From the NCBI RefSeq assembly GCF_030445035.2, contig NC_080673.1, forward strand, positions 188,275,216 through 188,339,215: a stretch of DNA of 64,000 nucleotides, written 5' to 3'. Below, piece by piece: positions 1 to 11,577 of this stretch. The notes under the pieces were generated by a model. It ran no database searches and was not told the DNA's origin. It saw only the letters and a program-made list of their open reading frames with translations. The DNA is from Dasypus novemcinctus. Lineage: Eukaryota > Chordata > Mammalia > Cingulata > Dasypodidae. Position numbers and translations under genes: made by a program. The number at the start of each line of letters is the position of its first letter. Position 1 is the stretch's first letter.

Positions 1-370
1 TGATACTAGATTCTTTTCTGTAAATTGTGTGCTCTTTTAGTGGAAAAGCCAATACCAACTAAACACAAGCATCTTGCTCTTTGCATGTCCATCTTGATAC
101 AATTTCCAGTTCCACAGCTGACAAGTCAGTTTCCCATTAGAAGATGAAAATGTCAATGCTAAGGGATAAATAGAGGTACACGGGTTGGTGTATGTCCACA
201 AGGACTCTGAGAAACAGCCCAAGAACACATTAATCATTTTGCTAAATAAATGGTTCAAAATCCATAGGATTGTAAACCTTATTTCCATCAGTTGAGAGAT
301 TGTTTTATCAGAGTCTGTGTTCTACTTTTTTAGAAATGCTGTATCAAATTGTATTTTTATTTCATTTTAG

Positions 371-478
371 GACTTCATCAAGGGTCTTTCCATTTTGCTC
401 CGGGGGACAGTACAAGAAAAACTCAACTGGGCATTTAATTTGTATGACATAAATAAAGATGGCTACATCACTAAAGAA
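371..478 (+). CDS. KCNIP4: KCNIP4 coding exon, entry to EF-hand 3 (36 codons)
   Basis: The exon is preceded by TTTCATTTTAG and followed by GTAAGA. It begins [12 protein letters not shown] and ends [11 protein letters not shown]. The 12-residue calcium loop of EF-hand 3 (D-x-N-x-D-G-x-I-x-x-x-E) starts here; its last glutamate is the first codon of the next exon, so an intron cuts the loop. The conserved D, N, D and G ligand positions are intact. The length of 108 bp keeps phase 0. Confidence 0.96.
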
Positions 479-2369
479 GTAAGAAGTGCCTTTCCAACAC
501 AACTATTCTTCGGGCCATTTTCATTTTATACATTGAAAATATAAATCAAAATTATGAATTTTAACATTTTTTTCACAAATTCCAAAATATTTAATATATG
601 GTGGGGCGTAAGTAATCTAATACAAGTTTAGGATAGATAGAAATAGTTTATGGTGAATCTCCAAGGCAAATATAAAGCAATACATAAGGATTAATCTTGT
701 TTCCTAATGGCATTTGAATAAATACTGGAAATGGAATAAAAACTGGTTGGAATCACATGAGAAAATGCATCCAAACTACATCAGAATATTTGACCAGAAT
801 CCTTTTGTCCCCATGAGATATTGTCAATATGGAAGCACAGACTTACAATCATATGTAATTCAGATGACCTTTGTTGCAATGGTATGGGGCACCAAATATA
901 GTTCCAGGCAGGCTATCCAAGAGGTCATAAAACAGAAAATTTCAGAGACCTGATTAAGATGCTTGAAATACATGGTTTGTTAAACCAATTTAAAACCAAG
1001 GGAAAAGAAAGATGGCATAAGTTAACACACTTCATATAGGATACAAGTGGGATTGAAGGACCACACACTACTGAATACTGCGGATGGTCAATGTTCACGT
1101 TTTGTCTTTCTGCGTCACCAGCCTTCCCAGCTTTGAGCAAGGGATTCCACAAACAAAAGATGTCCTGTGCAATGGCATGTACTTGCTCTATCAGAGAAAA
1201 GCAGTGGGCAAGTACGTCTGGCCATGGCTATAGTTTGGCAATTAACCTGATAAACAGCCATGGGTTTATTTGTCTCTTTGGAGGAGGGCTCATCAGGACA
1301 GAATGAATGTCACCAATAGGTGACTGATTTAAGGCCTCATGAATATTAAGTGTTCATTTATACTTAGCATATCCTGAATATTTCATGTCTCTTGTATATT
1401 TCGTATATGATGAATGTTTAGTACCCAAGTGCATCAGGATTATTAGGCATCTTTTGGTCCTTCCATCCCTTTCTATGCTTACCACAAGCATGTTCTCCTT
1501 ATTAGCTACTTATGTTAAATGTAATACATCCCATGACTTCTGCCAGTCCAAAAAGCTTCTTGTTAGTTATCTATACTTAAAACATCAACTTATTTATCAA
1601 CTTATTATTTAAATCAGAATACTCTTAAAAGAAAATGTATATGACACCTGTATTATCAACCTAATCCAGAGGCTTTTTATGTGGGAAATATTAATATGAA
1701 GGAAACAAGAAATCTGTAGATCTAAGTAACTAGATATATATATTTGCTTTACTCTCCTAAGCAGCAGAATGACAAGGAAAAAACTAAAATTTGTTTTACT
1801 AAAAATAATAACAATGAACAATCAAGATGCTCATCAAGAGGGTAAAATCTTTTGGCTAGTCTGTAAGAATGAGTTCTTGGCTTAAAGCCAAAGATGGGAA
1901 ACTGGCAAACAAGATCCTAATGAACTCTGTAACTTATCAAAATGTCAGTTGGCTTTTAAAAAAAAAATAATCCCATGGTGTGGAGCTTATTTTATTATCA
2001 TTAAATGAATACTGGTAATTACTAATATACATGATACATAATAACTCAGTAAAACAAAGGTAAACTGTGCAGTCTATGGAAATCCAAATATCTGATTAAA
2101 CCAGAGTATTCCTTTCCTGCCCAAGTTAGATACATTGGAATTTGCTTTATTTTGAAACTAAGAACAGGGTTGGTTTTTTATATTCTGATTCTTCTGCTTT
2201 TAATGTGTAAATCTGTTGATTTTTTCATTGGCAAAATCAAAGGGCACCTAATGAAAAATCAATGAAAAACTGAACTTTTGAAATCGAGTGGGAAAATCTG
2301 TCAATCCTTCTCAGTGTAGTTTCTTTACACATTACATGAAGCCTAATGTGAGTGCCCTTTATTTTCCAG
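479..2369 (+). other. KCNIP4: KCNIP4 intron, no gene seen
   Basis: This 1.9 kb intron runs from GTAAGA to TTTTCCAG. It is AT-rich. I recognise no other gene or clear repeat in it; the short open frames have no family resemblance. Confidence 0.8.
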
Positions 2370-2474
2370 GAAATGCTTGATATAATGAAAGCAATATATG
2401 ATATGATGGGTAAATGCACATATCCTGTCCTCAAAGAAGATGCTCCCAGACAACACGTTGAAACATTTTTCCAG
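2370..2474 (+). CDS. KCNIP4: KCNIP4 coding exon, helix after EF-hand 3 (35 codons)
   Basis: The acceptor is TTATTTTCCAG and the donor GTAGGA. The exon begins [16 protein letters not shown] and ends VETFFQ. It supplies the final glutamate of EF-hand 3, its exiting helix and the linker to EF-hand 4. [18 protein letters not shown] is the KCNIP4 form; the other KChIPs have Y instead of C at this point. The exon is 105 bp, phase 0 at both ends. Confidence 0.96.
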
Positions 2475-2654
2475 GTAGGAATGAAAATAGAAGTCAGAAG
2501 GGAGAGAAATTAAGAGCTAAGCTTCTACTTTTTGCAAAGCATTTATGATAATTCAAAACATGCAAAGGAAAAGAATTTTGTTAAAATGGATTAGAAAATT
2601 TACAAATCTACTAATTAATAATTACAGCTTTGAATTTCTTATTAATAATACTGA

Positions 2655-2890
2655 TAGCTATACTTACTGTGCACTCAATAAATCTTGGATAAAACACTAA
2701 GCAATTCACGTTTCATATGTTTTTTAAAAACATTCATATAAATCTCATCAGAATCCTGGGGTTATAAATCCTCATTAACCTAGTTTTAAAGAAGAGAAAA
2801 TCAGGCCTCCAAAAGTTTCAGCAAATTACCTGAGCTTCAAAGCTAGAAGGCAGTAGATTGATGAATTTACCTACGGTAGAGTAACTCTAG
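2655..2890 (-). repeat. MIR-like ancient SINE
   Basis: On the + strand the sequence runs from a TACTGTGCACTCAATAAAT-type start, through a region like 'AATCCTCATTAACC..AAGAAGAGAAAATCAGGC', to 'CAAATTACCTGAGC'. This is the diverged, reverse-complement pattern of a MIR core. It lies in a KCNIP4 intron. The match is by eye and the ends are approximate. Confidence 0.55.
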
Positions 2891-3910
2891 ATCTTCACCA
2901 TATTATATTGTAGGTGGGAGTAGCCTAAAAGGAGTAAGCCATGATTATGCTATGAAGCAGTTCCTCCCCACAAAAGTCGGGCTTTCTTTTCATCAGCTTA
3001 AGCTCATTTGGTTCAGGTGTGTGACTATCAAGAGCTATGTTTTTATTGGGGTTCTCTGGGGAAACAGAATCAATAGGAAAAAGAGGAGGAAACTTCTAAG
3101 ATAGCTTTTAAGAAAAACCTTCTAAAAGGGTAAAGTTTTGAAGAAATACTGTAGGGCACAGTAATATCTACGAACACCAAAAAATCAAAGATAGAAGAAA
3201 ACACCATTTCAAGCCAAAAAAAATGCAATTATGTTGCCTAAAAAAAACGTTAATGCTTAAGAAGGAATAATATGCATTTGACTTGGGAAACAGCCTATTC
3301 CTGAATCAAAGCACTGTTACCACTGTAAAATGTCTTCAAGGCTTCAGTCTCATATCTAGTGTTGAATGCTTACTCTAATAAGAGAACTATCCCTTAGATA
3401 TGGAGAAATCATGGAGGATTTATCTAAGAATGCAGTCTTCTCACCTAGAGCCCAGGCTTCACAGCAGATGATTCAGGTGCAGAGGAAGTACAACTAAGGT
3501 GCTAAATCTACTATGAATTGAAATTAAAACCTATTATTCACTATACCCTGATGTATAATCTCACTCTCGATAACTAAACATACAATCATTGCCAAAGACA
3601 AACCAATGGTCCACATCCTTCCCCACTGATAAAACTGTTTCATAAATGAGAGGTGTTTGCCTAATAGACACCTTCCCATCCCCTTAAATTCCATACATCC
3701 TATTCTTCCATCCAGGAAAAGAAAATGGCTAGGGTAGTATTCTTCCCTTTTATACTTATTTAGGTTCTTCTCAAAAAAGCTTACCCCCTTGATCTCTCCT
3801 TGGCAATAGATAAAATTAGATGCATACCATGCACATCTATGATTTGTGCCATGAATTATCTCTGCTTATTTTATATCCTAATTTGGTAGTTTAAAAAATG
3901 GCATTGACGA

Positions 3911-4530
3911 GTATATTAGTCAGCCAAGGGGTACTGATACAAAATACCAGAAATATGTTGGCTTTTATAAAGGGTATTTATTTGGGGCAGAAGCTTATAG
4001 TAACCAGGCCATAAAACATAAGTTACTTCCCTCACCAAAGTCTATTGCCATGTGTTGGAGCAAGATGGCTGCCAACATCTGCAAAGGTTCAGGCTTCCTC
4101 TTCCTTTTAAGGCTTTGCAGTACCAGCTGCTTCTAATATCAGCTGTAGGCTGGGATAAGTCTCATTTCTCTCCTGGGCCTTCTCTCCAGGTTCAGCTGCT
4201 CTGGTCTCTCCACAAGGTCAGCTGTAAACTATCAGATGAACTCTTCCTGGGGCCTCTGCTGTGTCTAATGGAGTCTTTTCTCTTTGCTCATGTATCTGTT
4301 TCTCTGTGTATTTACTTCCCAGGGCTCCAGCACTAAAACTCCAACCTCCCTTCTCAGTGGTGTGGTTTTTCTGTGAAGAAATGTCCTATGACATGGCCCA
4401 ATCAAAGCTGTTATCATTATTTGATCAAGTAAAAGTCAAACCTCTGAATTCAGTACAATAAGCCCAGAGGGACAAATCAGCTTACAAACATAATCCAAAA
4501 TCTATTTTTGGAATTCATAAACAATATCAA
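3911..4530 (-). mobile_element. MaLR/ERVL-like solo LTR, copy 1 of a ~620 bp family
   Basis: The repeat starts TATTAGTCAGCC and continues through TTGGCTTTTATAAAGGGTATTTATTTGGGG, which resembles the reversed 3' end of a MaLR-type LTR (the ATAAATA stretch would be its poly(A) signal region read on the minus strand). A second copy is at about 50,473-51,120 in the same orientation and can be aligned along its whole length (shared blocks include 'AAGATGGCTGCC'-like, 'AGCTGTAGGCTGGGATA' and 'GTGTATTTACTTCC'). It lies in a KCNIP4 intron. The family name is not certain. Confidence 0.65.
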
Positions 4531-4934
4531 ACTACTACAATGAGTTTTAAGGGTTTCCCTCAACAAATAAAATGAGTCCCCAGATTTTAGGCTTTCCGCT
4601 TATTCATGTCCATTTAATTGGGGAAAATCCCTTAATTAGGAATGTAGGTTTTCATCATAACTTTAGAAGCACAGGAATAGTTATCCCAAGTTGTTATCAG
4701 GTGACCTTAGATTTAGTAATATAAGCTAGAAGAGGTCAGTATTTCTATGAATGGAAAAAGCCAAGGTCTTATCTTTGTCAATTCATTAAAAAAATAAATA
4801 AATCTGTAAAATATTTTATAAAATCTCACATGACTGTGAAACTGCATAAGTACAAATTCCATAGGGCAGGCTACAAACTGGGAATGATGATGAAGATTTT
4901 CAATGAATTTTTCAGGAGAAGCTGCTAATGGAGG

Positions 4935-5190
4935 TAGAGATGGAAATTGTCTTCTGACTGCTGAAATTGTCACTTTTCTTTTAGGCTTTCAACTGATTGG
5001 ATAAGATGTCTCTCATTGCTGAAAGCAATCTCTTCAGTTGACTGTAGATGTAATCATAGATGTAATCGACTTAGTAATGATTTAAGCCCACGAAATGTCC
5101 TCACAGAAACAATTAGGCCAGTGCTTGCTTGACCAAGCAACCAGGCACCATTACCTGGCCAAGTTGATACATTAAGCCTAACCATCACCA
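4935..5190 (-). repeat. Dispersed repeat ending next to a KCNIP4 splice acceptor
   Basis: The block from 'CTTTCAACTGATTGGATAAGA' through 'CAGTGCTTGCTTGACCAAGC' to 'GGCCAAGTTGATACATTAAG' and 'CTAACCATCACC' is the reverse complement of a common mammalian interspersed repeat whose sense strand begins TGTGATGGTTAA and then has GTGTCAACTTGGC. I cannot name the family safely. It ends only about 40 bases before the exon at 5,230. Confidence 0.6.
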
Positions 5191-5229
5191 TGTCTGAATA
5201 AGATTTTGTGTTATTTTTTTCCTAAATAG

Positions 5230-5292
5230 AAAATGGACAAAAATAAAGATGGGGTGGTTACCATTGATGAGTTTATTGAAAGCTGCCAAAAA
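5230..5292 (+). CDS. KCNIP4: KCNIP4 coding exon, EF-hand 4 (21 codons)
   Basis: The exon follows TTATTTTTTTCCTAAATAG and precedes GTAAGT. It encodes [21 protein letters not shown], which holds the complete EF-hand 4 loop [12 protein letters not shown], with all liganding positions intact. The length is 63 bp, phase 0 on both sides. [13 protein letters not shown] separates it from KCNIP1 (IVTLDEFLESCQE). Confidence 0.96.
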
Positions 5293-6567
5293 GTAAGTAC
5301 TGAGAGCACACGATCTATCACTTTTGCTTTCATAACAATGCTGAGCATAAGAATGCTCAGTTCATGAGTGTTGCCAGCTAGCCACCATGAACTGAACATG
5401 AGTGCAAAATATAAAGACTGCATTCCTAAACCTACCAGTTCTGCTTAGCCAAGATAAGTCTATCATTCTGAAAACATGCATCCATCCGGGCATTCAATCA
5501 ACATTTACAGTGTTGACTCTGAAGTAGGCAATGTATGCAGTCCTGGAGATACAAAAGTTGCATGTGCACTGCTTTTTTGTTCTCTATATACCTTAAACAA
5601 CATTCACCATTCAGTATAAAACATATATGATATTCGAATTATTCTTTTCTCAGATTTAGCCTATAACATGTATATTTTCTCTACTTTCATAAAATCAGAA
5701 TTTCAGTTCAGCCAAGTATGCATCAGAAACCAAGCTTTTACGTGATTTCTAAGAGAAATGTATTTCCTTTAGTGTATGTAGACAAGAAATGGCTTTCCAG
5801 TTTTACCCAACATAATTCTTCAGTCACAATGAATAAAGAGCAGAAAATTCTTTAAGGGGAGAAATCTGGGAGGTTCTGCTGTCACCTGGTGGGAGACCAG
5901 CATTAGCTTACCTAGAATAATTTGACTTCATGTATGGGTAGACCCACAGGAAACAGCTTTTAAAATAATCATGGAGACAAGTTTGTTGCTGCTTTGGCTT
6001 TTCTCTCTTTGTTTTTCTTCCTCTTTCCTGATGGCTGCTTATTACTCAATTCAAATTTTAATGTGGTGGTCTTCAAATTAATTTGGTGACATCAAAGTGC
6101 ATACTGGTGATGTTTATCCTTGGTTTCTAGCAGTGGAAGCCACTATTAATTTGGTTACCATTTACCACAATGTATAATCACCAAGTTCCCCTATAATGCC
6201 CAAAATGAGTTCCCTTAATGTCATTTCTAAGGAATAATGCCAAACTGAACACAGGCACTAGGAAATGGTTTTTCCTAACAAACCCTGCACCTCTCTGGTT
6301 CCCATTCTGGCCATATGATTTGAGAAATATTATCACCAAGTAACATTTGAATAAAATGTTTAAAGCCTGATGGACTTGACAAAACATAAAATGGGCCCTC
6401 TATAGTTGTCTACTTGGAAAATGGACAGAATGGTATTTACATTTGTAAACTCTCTGTATTTGAGCATGTGGCAAAGGAGGCTGGTGGGGGAAGCCGGTAC
6501 TTCAAGGCAAGAACAATGTCCTTTTCACAGATATGCTGAATTTAATTCCTCTGTTTCTCCCTTACAG
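5293..6567 (+). other. KCNIP4: Last KCNIP4 intron
   Basis: The intron runs from GTAAGT to CTCCCTTACAG. A weak MIR/L2-like remnant may lie at about 5,487-5,560. Nothing else is recognised. Confidence 0.75.
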
Positions 6568-6615
6568 GATGAAAACATAATGCGTTCCATGCAGCTCTTT
6601 GAAAATGTGATTTAA
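6568..6615 (+). CDS. KCNIP4: KCNIP4 terminal coding exon and stop
   Basis: After CTTACAG the frame reads DENIMRSMQLFENVI and stops at TAA (6,613-6,615). This is the conserved KCNIP4 C-terminus; KCNIP2 has QLFDNVI and KCNIP1 has QLFQNVM. The exon continues into the 3' UTR. Confidence 0.96.
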   Translation, partial: DENIMRSMQLFENVI

Positions 6616-8040
6616 CTTGTCAAATAGATTGATTGAACAGAAACTATTCTGCCACATTTAAAGTTGGAGCTACCACTTTTAGCATAGATTGCTCAGCTTT
6701 ACACTGAGGCACATTATGCAAACAAGCTTTGTTTTAATATAAAGCAATCACCAAAAGATTTGAGTTTTCCAGTTATAAATCTGCATCCTTTCCAAAATGC
6801 CACTGAGTTCATGGGCTGTTCTAAGTCATTTCATACCCTGTGAATATTCAGAAGTAATAGAACCTGGCATATAGTTTTATTGATTCTTTAGCTATGGGAT
6901 TATTGAGGCTTTCACATCTCAAAGTGATTTTAAAATAGCTGTGTTTTTTGCTACTCATTTGTATGAAATCAGCCCCAGGATTTTAAATCGTTTTCTAAAA
7001 CATTGGCATCTGCATTTAATTTCCAGAAATCAAATTAATTTTCATGTTTGTATGCTGTAACCCATTTATATACCTTAAGAAAACAAGATTACTTCAATTA
7101 AAAAAAAAATGCATACGCCCAGTTTCTATGGATTTGCCACCTTCTGTTAAAGATGTTAATTTAGCTGGCATTTTTTATTAACATGAAACAAATTACTTTA
7201 CACCAGATGTTGGCATATATCTAACAAAGCTTACTTAATAAGCATTTCTTAATTTTTCAGAATACATATTATAGCCAAGGCCTACATAACATATCTAATT
7301 TTGAACTTGTTCAATCTTACAGGTGGACTGTTTTCTATTGTGTCATTAAGCAGACGTCCAATTAGAGGTGAAATAAAGCAAGGATGTTTACAGGCATATG
7401 CAAAAGGTCAAAATACCTGTCCTCCAGTACACAGTAAAGTTTAGTAACAAGGAATCCTTAACAGCATTAAAGGCCTAGTCCATCCCCTCCCCCTGATTTT
7501 CTCATGGCATGTTTATATTACAAGCCAGTGAAGGACAAAGAAATCCTGACTACTAAGAATAAACTAAGTAGGCAGAATTCACTTTGAAAGCACCAGTGAT
7601 TCCATTCCTTTATATTGAGAACTATGATACCAAGATTTAGGAGTAAATGAGTAGAACTGCTGAACAACTCATCTGGATTGCATAATGATTTAGCTCATCA
7701 TAAAACTCCAACAATTCAGATTCTTTTTAATGATCTTCAGCCAATACTGCAAAGTTGCCACAAAAATACTGAAGATACATACATCTTCCTGTTTTGCAGA
7801 AATATCACAAAGACCAAGAGACTACAGTCAGAGGAAATTTGCAATTGTCTTTGCAACAATAAATCAGGTATCTATTCTGGTGTAGAGATAGGATGTTGAA
7901 AGCTGCCCTGCCATCACCAGTGTAGAAATTAAAAGTAGTACAATACATGTACAATGAAATTTGCCATCGCGTGTTTGTGTAAACTCAATGTGCACATTTT
8001 GTATTTCTAAAAGGAAAAATAAAAGCAAGTAAAATGTTTA
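6616..8040 (+). other. KCNIP4: KCNIP4 3' UTR with candidate poly(A) signals
   Basis: The sequence after the stop is AT-rich and has no obvious young repeat. AATAAA occurs at 7,858-7,863 and at 8,018-8,023. The second is followed by AGCAAGTAAAATGTTTATAA, a plausible cleavage region, and would give a 3' UTR of about 1.4 kb. The exact end is inferred. Confidence 0.65.
8018..8023 (+). terminator. Probable KCNIP4 poly(A) signal
   Basis: A canonical AATAAA sits about 1.4 kb past the stop codon and is followed within 30 bases by T- and GT-containing sequence. It is the last AATAAA on this strand before the opposing PACRGL gene. Confidence 0.55.
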
Positions 8041-9330
8041 TAACTCTACTGTCTGTTATAGGTTTTTAGTCTAACAAATTTTATAACTTCAAGAATAAAA
8101 ATATTACGTTTTTACTTATGGCATTTTCTAGATCTTAGATCTTTGTTTTCCGGTAGTGCAAAGTTCAATGAAACAAGTAAAAGCAAGACCAGTGGGCAGG
8201 CAGCTCTTAGCTAGTGTGACCTAAGGATGAGACAAAAGAGTAGAAACCGGAGGAAAGAGTGCAGAGGGAAGGATCAGGGAAAGGCATAAAATTCCGAGGG
8301 AGGGAGGACTAACATTTCCGCAATTATGACTCTTCAGAAATCACTTTCAATCTTCCAAATTATAGCTGTGAATCACATCTGAAAGGGGAATTGCAAAGAG
8401 GTCACTAGAGATGTTTGAGGGATGGAGCACGAAAGGGGGTTCTCTGATGTTCCTTGGATGTAATACTGCAGCTTCTAGAGTCCATCCCTTCAAAAGCACT
8501 GGTCTACTTTGGAATTGGTATGGCTACTCAGGTCCCTACTGGTTTCTCTTCTTGACCAGAAGAGAGAAGGTCTTACTCTCATTTTCTGCTTCTCTTCCTC
8601 TACCTCTTGAAGAATGATCCAGAGTCAGCTTCTACTACCTCAAAACTCTAAAAACTATGTCTACAAATTACATTTTAAAAGATTAAAAAAAATGAAAAAC
8701 AAACTAATTGGTTAAACATAAGCAAGACAATAAAATCAATGAATACATATAAGAGTTTTAAGATTTTAATTACTGAATATCTTCATGTCTAAATCCATAT
8801 TTTCAGGCTATGAAATACAAAAATAACATTTACTTAAATACAATTAACACAAAGTTTACGTAGTTTTAACAAGTTGAAATAAACATACTTGGTAAGAGAA
8901 TTTGCACATTTTTTAAAAAAGCTCCCTAAACTATAGTAATACGGGAATAAATGGGCTCCAAGCATTTTATAAAATGTACTTACAAAATGTATATGTATTA
9001 TAAAATACATATTTACAATTAATAATTTCAGTGAATTCACAAATGTTTGTGCTCTATTTTAAACTTCTTTAGCCTTGATAAATGTATATAAAACCAAAGA
9101 AAGAAATAATGGCAAAATATCTCTAAAGAGAAACGTGAAGTTACAAATTGAAAAATATAGGTTTAAATAAAAGGCACTAGAAAATAAATACAAATGAATC
9201 TGATCATGTAAACCCAATTATGGTTTTTCATATGAAAAATACACCCAACAAAACTGATAGCTTTCCATCATTAACTGTTTCTTGTTGATGAATAACTATT
9301 TCTATGATTCAGTGGGATTGTGTAAACTCA
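8041..9330. other. Convergent intergenic gap between KCNIP4 and PACRGL
   Basis: This stretch lies between the probable KCNIP4 poly(A) site and the PACRGL 3' end. It is AT-rich and I see no gene or well-preserved repeat. One or both 3' UTRs may extend into it. Confidence 0.6.
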
Positions 9331-9331
9331 T

Positions 9332-9337
9332 TTTAAT
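9332..9337 (-). terminator. Candidate PACRGL poly(A) signal (ATTAAA)
   Basis: TTTAAT on the + strand reads ATTAAA on the gene strand, about 120 bases past the PACRGL stop. It is the nearest signal-like hexamer; no AATAAA was found closer. Other variants lie further downstream, so this is tentative. Confidence 0.3.
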
Positions 9338-9455
9338 CTAGGCAATAATGAGTGGTGGCTGTGATTTACAAAAGCACAAAGTGAAATGCATCCAGAAGAG
9401 TTCCGTGGGTACCTGTGGTCAGAGTTTAACATCACCAAGAAGCTGGCTGCCTTAT

Positions 9456-9512
9456 TCAACAGCAGATGGAGCAATATGTTGGAATTTTGGATTTGATGAT
9501 GATGAGGCTTCC
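9456..9512 (-). CDS. PACRGL: PACRGL last coding exon (residues 231-248 and stop)
   Basis: Read on the minus strand, the exon follows TTTTTTTCTACAG and encodes GSLIIIKSKIPTYCSICC, then TGA. The C-terminus with three cysteines is the PACRGL ending I recall. Entry is in phase 0 after the serine that closes the previous exon. Confidence 0.95.
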   Translation of the reverse strand, partial: GSLIIIKSKIPTYCSICC

Positions 9513-9691
9513 CTGTAGAAAAAAAACCATTTGGCATCATTAGTATCATGTGGCATTCCCCTATTTACATTTGCAAGAACATGCCTAAAAAGTGTCCCAT
9601 AAATAAATAAAAAGCAGAATGGTGGAAAGTAGATTTTCTTTTTTTTAATAACGTGTAGGTTGTTAAATGTTTTTTAAAGAATAAAGTATCT

Positions 9692-9905
9692 AACTAGAGA
9701 AGTAGAGGTCAGATTATCAAGATTTGAGTCTAGCTTCTACTACTCACTTCATTGTCACACTTAGTGCTAATCACTTTTTTGTGCCTTTAGTTTCTTGATC
9801 TATGAAGGGAGATAACAAAATCTACTTCAGAGGTATGCAGTGAAGATTAAATGAGTCTAAGGTCTATAAAGAACTCAGAAGAGTAACTGGCACATAAGTT
9901 CTAAA
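9692..9905 (+). repeat. MIR element
   Basis: The order 'GATTTGAGTCTAGCTTCTACTACT', 'TTTAGTTTCTTGATCTATGAA', 'AAGATTAAATGAGT' and 'AACTGGCACATAAG' matches the MIR pattern (…TTCCTCATCTGTAAAATG…GGATTAAATGAGA…CTGGCACATAG). It is diverged, hence old. It lies in the last PACRGL intron. Confidence 0.75.
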
Positions 9906-11577
9906 GCACTCAAAAAAACGAGTGTGTGTATGTGCCTGTCCCAAGACAAAAGCACTGATCACTTAGAAATAAAAATTATGCTAAGAATAACCTGATTGCA
10001 ATTTTAAAAGGCAATAAACAAGAAAAGACAGGCAGCAAAATGCTTAGTGATACAATGACCCAGTACTTGTCTGTAACTGCTATTTTCATTTTCCCAGAAA
10101 CTGAGTCTTTGCATCATTGTGATATCCTTCAGCCCTAAGAAATGTGTTGCTGCAAAACTGAGAAGACTTTTTTTAAAAGTCTCCTCTCTCTCATATTTAA
10201 AGAAAGAGAAAGATACATAAACTTTTAAGTTCTTGGACGTTAGAGGAGAAATTCAGTAATTTCATTACAGATTACAAAGTCCCCAAAGCAAGCACAATAG
10301 TAAATAGTCAAGGGAAACTCTTTAATAGGTAATTGCAATTTTCTATTGCAAACAGAAAGAGGGAAAAAGTAGAGAAAAAGTCTGAAGGAAATAAGCAGTA
10401 TTTAATAGCTCTTGCAATTACACAATCTTCTAACAGGCAGGGCCTGCCTCCTCTCCACTTGTCTATGCCCCATGCCAGTTCATAGGATGTGTGAAAACCA
10501 AAAAGGGAGAATTTCAGACCAAAAATCTGTAATATCATTATTATTATTTAGCGTCTGTTTACTTGCATTTCACAGGGGAGGAAAGAGCAAATTCATTTTG
10601 CATTCAAATTCTCATGACAGCAAGTGCATTTGCAAGCAAGAAGAATTTCCCTTCTGCTGAGGGGACACTGGTCTAGATAAGGGATGGTTTTGCATACCTC
10701 ATGAAAAAGATGTCTGAATGCTAATCCTCTGTGCTTAGGGACCCACACACAACAAAGAAATCCATTATCTAGTAGGCTTAGGGACTTACTTCCTCTTCAT
10801 AAACTTTATTCTAGGCATTCATCATGAAAAGAATATAATCAATTATAAAAGTCACTGAAATTGATCAAATTAGGTAATTTAGGCAAAGCTTAAACTATAA
10901 GGTCCGTGTTTTAAAGTTCTAAATGAGCATACAAATTTTCTTATATTTAATTCCTTTAGAAAGTACCTAGAAGACAACCAAGTTGTGTAATGTTACGGTA
11001 ATTATGCACATAAATCTACCATCAAGATCGGACTGATGGTCATCTCCAAAGCAAGATGGGATCATTGTGTTTTATGCAAATATTTCTACGATTAGATTAT
11101 GTGAACACTTCTTTCAAAAGATGAAAATTAACTTCTGATTAATTAAGAGTCATTTGACACCACAGGGACATTAATAAAATCTCCCACATTCTTGCACCTT
11201 GAAACAGAGTAATCAATTAAACTATTCCTATGTGTCTGTATGTGTTTTTGTGTTTACAGACATTAGTAGCTCAGTCATTTGGAAATGTTATTTCGATTTT
11301 TGGTTGTGGATAGCTTCTAAATATTTTTAGAAAGAAAAGATGGTAAATCAAAGATAAAAGAAAAAAAAAAGGTACTCTCTTTTCAGTGAGCTAAGATAAT
11401 CCTTTTATTTTCTCAACTTTCCAAGGGTCAAAACAAAATAATCTGAAGTACTTGAAAAGAAAAAAAAAAAAGTCAAGCAGCACCATGTGGGGTGCCATAA
11501 AGTAAGGATAGTGAAGTATACAGGACTTGGGTTTACATAGCTTGTGTCTGAATCCTGGAAGTAAAAACTGTACAACC

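Larger units (their letters stand above)
1..8040 (+). other. KCNIP4: KCNIP4 gene, 3' part (last four coding exons and 3' UTR)
   Basis: This is the 3' end of the gene for Kv channel-interacting protein 4, a neuronal calcium sensor of the recoverin/KChIP family. KChIPs bind the cytoplasmic N-termini of Kv4 channels and control their trafficking and inactivation. Four exons (371-478, 2370-2474, 5230-5292, 6568-6615) are each bounded by AG and GT, all in phase 0, and together encode the last 107 residues, about 144-250 of the usual 250. They carry EF-hands 3 and 4. Residues that differ between paralogues ([32 protein letters not shown] and the C-terminus MQLFENVI) fit KCNIP4 rather than KCNIP1, 2 or 3. 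Upstream exons lie outside the window; in mammals this gene is very long. Confidence 0.95.

Noticed and set aside
371-6615. KCNIP1, KCNIP2 or KCNIP3 instead of KCNIP4
   Set aside because: The residues at paralogue-specific positions ([48 protein letters not shown]) fit KCNIP4, and PACRGL as the convergent neighbour is the KCNIP4 arrangement.
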